64,000 nucleotides of DNA from Porphyra umbilicalis. Lineage: Eukaryota; Rhodophyta; Bangiophyceae; Bangiales; Bangiaceae. Below are positions 20,261 to 30,138 of this stretch, piece after piece (positions within the stretch are counted from its first letter, which is position 1; every line of letters starts with the position of its first letter). The notes below the pieces were generated by a model, which was given only the letters and a program-made list of their open reading frames with translations, had not been told where the DNA came from and did not search any database. Location of the stretch: contig KV918861.1 of NCBI GenBank assembly GCA_002049455.2, forward strand, positions 124,001-188,000, given 5' to 3'. A program made the translations under genes and the position numbers.

Positions 20261-21725
20261 CCCCCAAGGGAGTAAACAAGATGTGGCGAAAACTGAGGTC
20301 CGGCGAGAGAGACGCAGAGAAAAAAGTAGAGTGCGTGGGGGTCTACGCCCCCCGCAGAGGCGGCACAATCGTTTCTGCACTGCTCGGCGACGTGACACCA
20401 ACGCAGTTGGCAGCAGACGAGGGACACCACGTCGTGGCGGCCACATGGTTTAGGGGGGGTCCCGTTGCCGACGTGGAGCCGTACCTCTTGGCGGGAATTC
20501 TGGGGGGGACGGGAAGACGGGGGAGGGAAGGCGGGGGAGTATTAAAATACATTCCTTATGCACTTGACTGGCAGGGGTACGCCAACAAGTGGCCCACTAT
20601 ATCCAGTGTGCCTCCTGCTCTCCACAATCCCAGAGTTTCTGCCAAAAGCCACACAATCGACGATCGTTCAGCTATTGTTCGCCGAGAACGAGAAACGATC
20701 GTCGGGAAAGTGTACCACCTGTGGCGGCTGATTTTAGAATCCGCGATCTATGGGGCTGTCAACATTTCTGACCTATTCAGACCTCAAGAATCGTCTCGTC
20801 ACGAACTGTCGAACGCCGCCTTCGCCATCTGCAGTGAATTCCAGGCACGTGCGTGCAATACCCTGGCCTTCAGGGCGGTGGCGCGCTCGGCGACGCATTG
20901 ACACCGGGCACGCCGGCCGGTTCGAGGCCGCGGGAGCGCACGGGGACACGTACAGCCACGTTGCCGTGGTGGGGGGGGCGTCGGGCGAGGAATGGGGTGC
21001 CGCCTCCGCCACCGCAGCGGCGGCGGCCCGCCGGCGTCGCGCGGCGCCCACGGGCGAGGCCGTCACTCCGCCGCGCAGCGCACCTGCGCACGGCGGGCAG
21101 GGCGGCCGACACGGCGCACGGGCGGGCGGGTGGGACTGATCGCCGCGCGACGAGGCGCCTGTAACCGCGCCGCTAGATGGCGTCAGAAACCGCCGACGCG
21201 CCGCCGCAACAGAAGACGGCGCGCAGGCGCGATCACCCGTGGGTCATCGTGGGCGCGTCAAGCCCCGGAAGTCGCTGCGCGCGGTCACCGCGCGCAACTC
21301 GGGGCGGTGGAGGGGGCACGGGGGCAGGCTCTTTCCGGGCCCAGTGACCCCTGTGGAAGGACAGTCCTTCTCAGCCACGTAACTCCATTCGTTTTTAGCG
21401 TCATAGCGACCCTTCCAACACTGACACGCCCTCAGATCCCTGAGGACACGAATGCAGGCTGCCACCTCTGAAACGAAGAGCAAGTCCCCTGATCTAAGTA
21501 TATGTGTGCATCACTACACTTTGAGAGCACCCTGTCCTAAAGGCCAGGGAAATCAAATCCCAGATGTAATTTTCTCGATCCATGACGTTCTGCTGACTTT
21601 AGCCCAGAACCAGGAAAGGTCTGGCCAGATCACCCATGAAGGGGGACCGCGACTCAGGATTGACCCGTGTGACCTTAGATCGAACAATCTTTAACTCGCC
21701 GTATCTCCGTTCGATGAAGCTCACC
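20261..21725. other. Region between palindrome and MITE copy 4, no certain gene
   Basis: A plus-strand frame (20257-20901, 214 codons) contains some protein-like sequence near its N-terminus but no recognised domain. From 20880 to 21330 the DNA is CG-rich with low-complexity Arg/Ala frames. 21450-21720 is ordinary in composition and empty. Confidence 0.35.
20720..20750 (+). repeat. 31-bp sequence repeated in inverse at 22356-22386
   Basis: TGTGGCGGCTGATTTTAGAA and the following 11 bases match the complement of 22356-22386 without mismatch. The two copies face each other 1.6 kb apart, with MITE copy 4 inserted at the TA that ends the right copy. Confidence 0.8.
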
Positions 21726-21727
21726 TA

Positions 21728-22355
21728 TGGTGAGTGTCCCAAAAATGAGACATCGCGGTTTTTTCTTTTTTTCTCGGCCCACTGGCCTTCTGCAACGGTC
21801 CGATAATGTAATGTGACCCACTCGGTCCCACCGTGCTTCCAGAACGGCCCCTGACTGTGTTAGCAGAGGCGGCACCTCCTGACGTGTCATGGGGGAAAGT
21901 GTCATTCATTGCAGCTTCGACAGGTGACGATCACGCGCCCCAATCAAATTCACGGATACTAGAGCAGGCATGTGCTGACAGTTCGTGCACGAAGAAAAGG
22001 GCACGATCTTACCAATAAAAACGTGAAAAAGACCCCCATGTAGCCCCCTGTGAGGAAAACACGATTTGGGACACCCCTCATCGAAGCTCCAGTTAGCACA
22101 TGAGCTTTGGCGTTGCAAACCTGTAACCCCAAGAACCTGAAAAAGACTGTCTCCAAGATTGGGGCTATCTCACCGGTCCACAGAACAGTGCCCACAGACG
22201 GGTACTAAGGAGTTGTCAGCCAAGAACGTGTCGGGAGAGGCTCTTTCCATGGAGGCCAGTCGAGAACTTTCTCGTACCCCACCCCACCTGCCCCCGTGCA
22301 GTGATGTGTCAGTCCTTCAGAAAACGCGCATGTCTCATTTTTGGGACACGCACCA
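21728..22355 (-). mobile_element. Tc1/mariner-type MITE copy 4, inverse orientation
   Basis: 628 bp, reading on the minus strand relative to copies 1-3, with TA at 21726-21727 and 22356-22357. Both ~26-bp terminal inverted repeats are present, with one base change in the left end (TGGTGAGTGTCCC). No coding capacity. Confidence 0.87.
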
Positions 22356-22386
22356 TAGATCGCGGATTCTAAAATCAGCCGCCACA
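22356..22386 (-). repeat. Inverse copy of the 20720-20750 repeat
   Basis: Perfect 31-bp inverse match. It directly abuts, and shares its TA with, the right end of MITE copy 4. Confidence 0.8.
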
Positions 22387-23144
22387 ATTAGGTCCTACTC
22401 TGGGGGCGTACTAGGAAAGTGTGCTGACGTTTTCTAATTTTGCCGCAGTACACGATATTTGCGCCGTACTGGAGGGCGATCCTTCACAGTGGGGGCTTAT
22501 ATCAGTATAGAAACAAGATTCGCATTTGAGCTTCCTGGTACACACTGACACTGCGTCAACGACGTGTCTGGGGCATGAAGCTGGCACGGGACGGCGTCAC
22601 GTAGAGCCCTCTGAGGACTTCTCGGGCCACGAATGCGGTCGCCTCCCGACGCCGAGCGTGGCGAGCCAGATGAGCCCGACGTAGCGCCCGAAGGGACATC
22701 TACGCAGCGCGCTGAGAAGCGCTCTGCTGACAGTGTGCGAGCAGTCCACGTGACGCCGCATGGGTCGAGTACGTCGCAGCATGTATGATGGTTTACACAG
22801 CGCATCCAACCTCCCCGTGGCGGCCCCCTGGGCCCCTGGCCCCCCTCGGACGCTTGCTCTCGACGGCCCCTCGCACTCAGACCACGCCCTGCTGCCCCGC
22901 TCCCCGGTCGCCTCCGCTCTCCTCCACGCCCTCGTTCCCGACACCTCCGCCATCTTACGATAGCCATGTCGAATCGATGGGTACTAATGCAGACAGCAGA
23001 AAATAGCACATAGAGCATGCCACAGTAGCAAGACACCAGGATACAGAAGGGAGCCACAGTATAAAAACAGCAGGTCACAAAAGGGACTCAAGAAGCCAGC
23101 ACCAGTACAAAGAACACTGTGCAAGGAACACAGAAAAACAGAGC
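22387..23144. other. Flank of the Plavaka-like locus, no gene recognised
   Basis: No coding region with protein-like composition was found; overlapping frames at 22497-23078 disagree with each other. 22970-23140 is A-rich and precedes the 3' end of the minus-strand gene, so it may hold its polyadenylation region or the outer end of the transposon. No terminal repeat could be assigned. Confidence 0.35.
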
Positions 23145-26071
23145 TCAAACGCTCCCAGCCTCCTTCGACTCCGCCTCGTAGTCCAAGTCGGAATCATCCG
23201 TGCCACCGTCGTTCGAGGCCTTCATTCGGCGCACCCACTTGGTGCGGCGCCGCCGCGGCCCTTCTGACCCATCGTCAGATGGGCCTGGGGACAGCGGGTG
23301 TCGGAGCGCGTCACCTACAAGACCATGGTAATCGCCCAGCGGTGGAAGGTGCTCATCGTCTGCGGCAAGGGCGCCACGCCCACAGTGGGGGCCACCCCCA
23401 CCACACCCCCTGCCCACGCCACCCCGACCGGTTGGCCCACCACCATCATCCCCACGAGTCCCACCACATGGCACTTGCGCACCGTCTTCTTTACCCGCAT
23501 CACTCGGCGCGCCGCCACCGCTTGGTGCGCCATCCGGCCCGCCACGTAGGGAACACGCGCCGTCGTCGCTGTCAACGACCGTCACTGCAGACTGCTGCTG
23601 CTCTACCCAGGCACGAATGACTTGAGCCAGCTGCTTTTGCTCGGCTGGCTGCAATTCCGTGTCGACTACGTCCGTGGCGTCGACGTCGATGACAAATGGG
23701 ATCGAGGGCGTCGGCACGCCCGGCTCGTCAGAGATGACGGCTGTTTTCTCGTCTTCCCCGTTTGACTTGATGACCATCGCCCAGTCGTCGGCGTTCTCGT
23801 CGACGCTAGCGTCCAGGTAGGCCAGCTCCTTAGCCCTCACGACGCGGCCGCCCGTTCTGGTCCCGCCATGGAGAGAGGCTGCCTTCGGCTTCTTCGGCTC
23901 CGGCGGCTCCTCTTTCGCCTGGTCCACGGTATCCGCTGCGGTCTCCGCACTCTGGGTCTCGTCTAAGCATATCTGCTCCAAGAAGAGCCGGATCTAAACC
24001 GATATTGAAGCCAATGCTAGTACAAACAGGGGTCCAAGGCAGCGTCAGTAGAAGGACCACAATACCAGGGACGGTCAGTACAATCGGTGCAGTACTACCG
24101 CGTCATCTACACCCTCCTCCCATCCTCCGTCTCCTCCACCTCAGCATCTTCCCATTGTACCTTGCTCAGCACGAAGGCCAAGCTGGAGAGGAAGGTCAAG
24201 ATGGCTGCGGCTGAATCTTCGCCGTCGGGGAACATGCACTCTTCCAGTTTTCCGCCGCAGACGTGCATCATGGCCAAGTAGCCTAGTATCACCCCCCGAT
24301 GCCTGTCGACGCCCTTGATGTACCCCAGGCACTTCAGGAAGTTACCGGCCGCCTCCGCGATTTGATCAAACTTTGCCCCGGTTGTCCATGCCGCCTCGAT
24401 GGCCCTGGACAAAGTGCAGTGCACGTTGTTCCGCACCTTAATCATCCACAGCTTCATCTTCACGGGCGCGGCCGGCTTCGGCATGCGCTTCGTAAACCGC
24501 TTCACCGGTCGCGACGGGGGCTGGAAGACCGTTTTCAGCAAATTAGTGGCGACCTTGTCGTCGGTCTTGTGGACCTCCATGAAGACCTTCTTTAAGAGCT
24601 CTTAGACCATCGTGGGGGAGTGAAACGACTCGTCGGGCGTGTGCGGTTTGAGCAAACCGTAGAACAGGTCCTTCGTGAGCGTGCGCCTCAGGGCGTGAAT
24701 GTGCGGCTGGGCTTCTGTTACAGGCAGGGACTGCATGCGCGCAGCAGGGCCTCGCTGTGCCGGCCGTGTTCTTGCCGTCACTTGGAAAGCCGTCGCCGCC
24801 GCTTTCGCCAGCGCTTGTCCCGCCATCGGCTGCAAGTTTTTCTGGTGCAGCTGCCTCGCCGAGGCAGTCAAAGACACGGCGTCGCTTCGACGTTGGCGTA
24901 CCCTCCGCCTCAGTGGCAGCCCCCTCCGTGAATGCCACGATGGCCTCAACGGTGTGCTGCGCGGCGACCGCTGAAACGTACGAGTTGTGGGCAGCAATGT
25001 AGGTACAGACCATGTCGTTCGTAGTGCTAGGATCCCATACCGATGGGGTACGGGGACCTTGACGCCTCCCTGCGTCCACTGGACGGTTCACAGCAGCAGC
25101 TCCCACCGCCCACATTTGCGTCCGCGTCCTCTTTCGAGTGGTTGTCCCAGTCGCTTCACCAGCCCCGACTGGAGTGGTAGGTGGTGCGGGATCGGTATTT
25201 GAGACGTGAAGTGGTGCTGGTCCGGAAGATGCTCCCAACGTCTGTTCACGCCAAGCTAAGGCGAGCGTGGTTTGGCTGGCGAGGGGAAGGGGTTCGAGTG
25301 GGTTGTGCCGAGAAGTACGTGGAGAAGCTCCCGGGAGCAAGACGCCAGCAAATGCAACAGCAGTCACTACCAGCACACATGCGTCAGTACATAAACAATA
25401 GTACAAAAACCATCAATACTAGTGCGCATCCTTCAGAACACAAATGTGCTACCTCAGATCCAGCACGTCCTTGAGTAAAGCACCGTGCCATGGATGCATC
25501 ACCACTCAATTCATACGCAGAGCACAGAAACTCACTGATGTGCACGTGCAGAAGCGCCATCCGGTCGACGAGACCGTCTCGGCTGCTCGGGCGCCGACGA
25601 CACTTCAATTGTCGCCGTTCCTCCTACGGGGATAGCCTCGGCCGGCCGTATCGACGCGCATGTTTTGGGCGCTCCTACCGACGCCCTGAGCTCCTCAGCC
25701 GCACCATCTTTCCCCTTCGTGCCCGAGCCTCACCTGTTGTGCAAGATGGTTGAGTCGTCCGCGTTGTCCTTCGCGTCCATGTTGACCAGACCATCCGCGC
25801 TCCTCGTGTGGGCTGCCCTCTCCGCGAAGACTGTGGAGAGCGTCGTAGCCGCCCTCGTCGCACTCTCCGAGGTGCCGGCACCGAGGTAGCCGCTGCCGAG
25901 GAGAGGTGTAGAGGCGCCTACGTAGATGCCAGCGACGGCAGCCGAGCCACCTGTGTCGGCGGGATCGTCGTCGACGGCCAACGTGGGGGTCTTGCCGGCG
26001 GCACCGGGCGCGACGGAGGCCGAGGCGGTGGCGCCTTCGAAAAATTGCTTGACCTCCGGTGCAAGTGCGTG
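23145..26071 (-). CDS. Predicted multi-exon gene of unknown function, divergent from the Plavaka-like transposase
   Basis: Five protein-like blocks follow each other on the minus strand. The first is about 26071-25736 (ends LHN, then CAG/GTGAGG). The second is about 25735-25540 (PVGGTATIEVSSAPEQ, then a GTGAGT donor). The third is about 25200-24740 (nuclear-signal-like RKRTRTQ and SKRRRVF). The fourth is about 24720-24118 (basic PVKRFTKRMPKP, helical segments, AFVLSKVQW). The fifth is 23977-23145 (acidic, Gly-rich, ending RRRRTKWVRRMK and an acidic tail). The join from fourth to fifth fits an intron of about 135 nt with ...GAGCAG as acceptor. One in-frame stop near 24602 suggests a missed intron or decay. 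No family was recognised. Position, back to back with the transposase, suggests a second transposon-encoded protein. Confidence 0.42.
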
Positions 26072-26677
26072 GTGTGGGGCGTGGGGTGGGGGGGCCAGAG
26101 CAGCACAGGAGACTGGTCGACTCAGCGGGGACAGCGCTATCGAGACTTTCCGCTGTGCAACGTCCTAGGTGCCCAAGGGGCCTTGCGTGCTCAGACACCC
26201 CCTTCCTGCTGGCCCTGCCGTGTCGACACTGTTGAAATCCAGCAGTGTTCGGGCCCTTTCTCAGTGCACTCAGAAAGGCAGTACGGAGCTGTACCACCGG
26301 ACGCGGGTGTACCCACCAGTTAGCCGGGCCAGCACCGACGCTGGCTGTGCTGAGACAGGCATCCTGTCAACCAATCGTTGCTGAACAGCAGCAAATCTGG
26401 CTCACACACCACAGTGTGATTTGAAAGGTGATTCAGCAGTTCTGATGGTCACGCAGAGAGGTCACAGTTCCGACTTACCAACCACAGATTCAGCAACATT
26501 GTCTGAGAGCGGCTACGTTTCCGTTCTCAGTGGCTTTCCTGTTGGTACTAATCAGCTTTATTGGCAATCTTCAAGGCTATACTGGTCAGTTCTTCAGCAC
26601 TGTTCCGTCCTTGCCACGTCGGGCGCCGTGCTGATGTTCCAGTCGGTGCCGTTTGGGGCCTCGGCACGTTTCCCGCT

Positions 26678-27703
26678 ATGTTTCCCTGCCGCGTCCCTGG
26701 CTGTGGTCGTGCGCTTCGCTCGCTAGCTGGTGAGTCCGTGCCTGTCTCGGCCATGCACAGCACCGACGCACCGGTCGAGCTCGAGCCCTCGCCCATCCAC
26801 ACATTGTGTGTTGACTCTGAATACAACGATGTTGTCATGGTTGAGCATCTCTGTGACGCCTTTATGCTGGGAAGTGACGCTGGTGCAGAGGCTAACCTTT
26901 CCCTGTCCGCTGCAAGCCCAGCAGGTGGTGCCGTCCGAACAGTGGTGGGGCTACCGTCCGAGGTCTTCCTGGAGCTTTCTCGGGCGCTCACTGCTCATCC
27001 TCCATCTACCCGAAGTGCCAACGCGCAGCGCAAACAACCTTCCAACAGCGAAAGAAGGGCGCGCTGTGCTATCGGAAAAGCTCGTGGCCGGCGCCGTCGA
27101 CGACGTCGCGGCGGCAGAGAAGGAGGTGCAGTAAAGGATGAACGTCACAGCGGGGAGGAGGGATCGCAACAGAGGAGAGTAGACGGAGCCACCACTCCAA
27201 GTACGAGTAATCGCGATGCTCGGGCGGCGAGTGACGCCGAATTGGAGGGTGGGGACGACCGAGACCAGTGCGACGACGTCTTTAAGCGCTACGAGCGCTT
27301 TGGTGACGCCAGGAAAGCTACAGAGGCCTTTCCACAGCAGCAAGGGCGGTGGGAAAGGAGGGGGAGGCAGCACGAGCCGTGGACGCACGACGAGTTGTGG
27401 CACGTGCTTGTGCGGGCTTGTAATGGGGGTGGTGTTGGCGACATGTCGCAGAATGAGCTTTGAAATCTGTACCAGTAAACGAAGGCCGTGGTTGCGACCG
27501 CGCACGCAGCCAAGAAGCCATTTACCGACACGCTACAGACTGTCTACCGCCTCATCGCGGCGGTGCGCCACTTCAAGCGCGCGCTGGTGGCCCCGCTCAA
27601 CTGGAAGAAGGTCGACATGAGAATTGACGGCCGGCGCTACACCGTGTGCTACCGAGACACACTAATGGCTTCTCAGTACGAGATTCTATGAGCTAAGCGT
27701 GGG
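26678..27703 (+). pseudogene. Plavaka/CACTA-like transposase, N-terminal part
   Basis: The likely first exon starts at ATG 26678 and encodes MFPCRVPGCGRALRSLAG, half of a zinc finger, ending at a GTGAGT donor (26729). The following reading includes WTHDELWHVLVRACNGGG and, after two in-frame stops near 27466 and 27478, VKRALVAPLNWKKVDMRIDG-like sequence ending DTLMASQYEIL. In Plavaka-type EnSpm/CACTA transposases a zinc finger is followed by a helical region and a Tyr-Arg-Asp block (here CYRDTL) before the nuclease core, which fits. Another in-frame stop precedes LTR element A, whose insertion at 27704 separates this piece from 36861. The stops without frameshifts indicate point decay. Confidence 0.6.
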
Positions 27704-28096
27704 TGTGGTATTAATAACGTTAGTTCAATTACCAGTGTACTGAGACCGACCGTAGCCAAGCAATAAAGCGAGTTCTATCGCCGTCGCGGCGAGGAAGAAG
27801 ACCTTTTGTTGAAGGGCATCCGATGGGGAGCCGGGTGGTGCCCACGACGGCGACCCCGGACCCACGGTGGTTTAATACAAACAACGGCACTGGTCGATCG
27901 ACCATCCGATCAAGCGATCGTAATGAGTGCCGGCAGACAGATAAGACAGGCAAGCAAACAAGCAATAAAAAATAAACAATGCGGAAGTAACCCCCCAAAG
28001 GGCGTGCCACAAGCCGAGTCACACACATCCGTGGATTCGGCCAGTCAAGGGGGCTACTCGTGGCTAATTGCCAATTGGTAGCAGAGATATGCTACA
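27704..28096 (-). repeat. 3' LTR of element A
   Basis: 393 bp. On the element's own strand it begins TGTAGCATATCTCTGC and ends ...AATACCACA (TG...CA). A TATA-like TTTATT-rich stretch lies mid-LTR. Confidence 0.95.
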
Positions 28097-30138
28097 TACC
28101 TCCAACGCGAGATTCGAACCGTCCCGGTGAGATCCGAGGATGGTGAAACCCGATTGGGCGATCGCGGCCCCTTACGGGCCCGCGCGGGCGTAACTGCCCG
28201 GGCGGCGGGAGTCACGAAGGGGCGCGCCGCTCAGTCCCGATTGGGGAGAGGTGGCGGTTTGCCGGCGTCGGCCGCGACCGTCCGATCACGCACGCGCGTG
28301 CGTGCGTGGCGGGCAGGTTGATCTGCGGGTCAGCTCGACGCTTACGCGTAGGCGTGCCGGCGCGGGCGGCTCCACGCGTGTGGGTACGTTGGTGCGGGGG
28401 CGGGCGCGGGTGCCAGGGTTAAGACCCATGTTCGCGGCGGCGCGTCGAGCAGCACGTGCTGGGGTGACCATCGTCGGTGCCGTGTGGCGCCAGCTTCGTC
28501 GGGGTTTGACTACCCCGGCGAGAAGGCGAAAGCCGGGACGCGGGTGCTTGTTGCCGAGGGGAAGGGGGGCGGGGGGGGGGGGTGCGTACCCTGCGGCCGG
28601 TTACCACCGTGTCTTGTGCGGGTCTCCGTTTGTCGGCACGGGGCCATCCCGTGTCATCGTGCTCGCGCACAGGTTGAGGCCTAACGGCAAGGTTGAGTAG
28701 GGGTGCGCCGCCGCAAGGTGGCACACCGCGAGGTGGTGGGCCCGGTGAGTGTGGGTTTGCGCTGGGTGGGGGGGGGCGGCGCGCTCGGCGGCAAGCGCGG
28801 CAAGCCCGGCGGCGACGGCGGCAAGGGCGGCAAGGTCGGCGGCGACGGCGGCAAGGGCGGCAAGGGCGGCAAGCCCGGCGGCGACGGCGGTAAGGGCGGC
28901 AAGGCGCAAGGAAGGCAAGGTCGGCAGGGGCGGCGAGGTCGGAATCGCGGGCGGCGCGCCCTGCGGCAAGGCACAAGGGCGGCGAGGGCGGCAAGTCCGG
29001 CGGTGCGGGCGGCGCGCCCGGTGGCCAAGCGCGGCGGCGGCAAAGGTGGCACGCCCGGCTGTGCGGGCGGCATGCCCGTTGGCCAAGCGCGGCGGCGCCG
29101 GTGATTTGCCTTGCGGCGCGGGCGGTTTTTGCCTTGCGGCGAGGGTGACAACAGCCGGCGGCGCGGGCGTCTGGGGCCGGCAGCGCGGGCAAGAGCGGCA
29201 TTGGCCTGCAACGCGGGCGGTTTGCCTTGCGGCGCAGGCAAGGGTGGCAACGGCCGGCGACGTGGGCGATTTTTGCCTTGAGGCGAGGGTGACAACGGCC
29301 GGCGACGCGGGCGATTTGCCTTGCGGCGCAGGCAAGGGCGGCAACGGCCGGCGACGCGGGCGATTTGCCTTGCGGCGCAGGCAAGGGCGGCAACGGCCGG
29401 CGACGCGGGCGATTTGCCTTGCAGCGCAGGCAAGGGCGGCATTGGCCTGCAACGCGGGCGGGTCGCCTGGCGGCGCGGTTGACGACAGCCGTTGGCGCGG
29501 GCGATTCGCCTTACGGCGCGGGCAAGGGTGGCAACGGCCGGCGACGCGGGCGATTTGCCTTGCGGCGCGGGCATCGAGGGCCGGCATTGGCCTGCGACGC
29601 GGGCGGGTCGCCTGGCGGCGCGGTTGACGACAGCCGTTGGCGCGGGCGATTCGCCTTACGGCGCGGGCAAGGGTGGCAACGGCCGGCGACGCGGGCGATT
29701 TGCCTTGCGGCGCGGGCGTCGACAGCCGTTGGCGCGGGCGATTCGCCTTACGGCGCGGGCAAGGGTGGCAACGGCCGGCGACGCGGGCGATTTGCCTTGC
29801 GGCGCGGGCGTCGAGGGCCGGCATTGGCCTGCGACGCGGGCGGTTCGTCTTGCGGCGCGGGCGTCGAGGGCCGGCAACACGGGCAAGGGCGGCAACGGCC
29901 GGCGGCGCGGCGCACGTGGCTCACGCCGTTGCGGGTGACGGACCCGATGTCGTTTGGTCGACCGACCCGGAGATGTATGTTCGCCTCAGCCTCACGGCTC
30001 GTTCTGCGCGCACGTTGGCCCGACCGAGGTGGTCGATGGGATCCCGGTCATTGCTGACCAGAGTCCGTACGACATTTGCGTCCGCAACGGCGCTCGCGCG
30101 CACACTCGGCGTATCACTTCGCAGTTTCCTGTCAGTCA
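28097..30138 (+). other. Element A 3' region: shortened antisense ORF and GC-rich repeats
   Basis: Between integrase and 3' LTR. Read antisense to pol (plus strand) it encodes a Gly/Lys-rich repeat (28740-28920) and, near 29960-30120, sequence matching the antisense ORF of element B (EVVDGIPVIADQSPYDICVR here against EVVDGVPRVTDNRLYEMCVR in B). Most of the B-type antisense ORF is absent. 29100-29900 is a minisatellite. Confidence 0.7.
29100..29900. repeat. 49-bp minisatellite in element A
   Basis: The unit GGCCGGCGACGCGGGCGATT plus 29 more bases recurs every 49 bp; clear starts are 29297, 29346 and 29395. Variants (GACAACAGCCGTTGGCGCGG...) continue to about 29900. Because 49 is not a multiple of three, the same peptide motifs appear in all three frames. 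Confidence 0.85.

Noticed and set aside
20257-20901. 214-codon frame after the palindrome as a gene
   Set aside because: No domain, start overlaps the palindrome's right arm, and it runs into repeat sequence (20720-20750) and low-complexity DNA.
28740-28920. Gly/Lys-rich collagen-like repeat protein
   Set aside because: It is a short GGCGGCAAG tandem repeat inside an LTR element, shared with element B in a different amino acid guise, so it is not an independent gene.
29100-29900. CRISPR-like array of ~49-bp repeats
   Set aside because: There are no unique spacers; the whole 49-bp unit repeats head to tail, so it is a minisatellite, and the context is eukaryotic.
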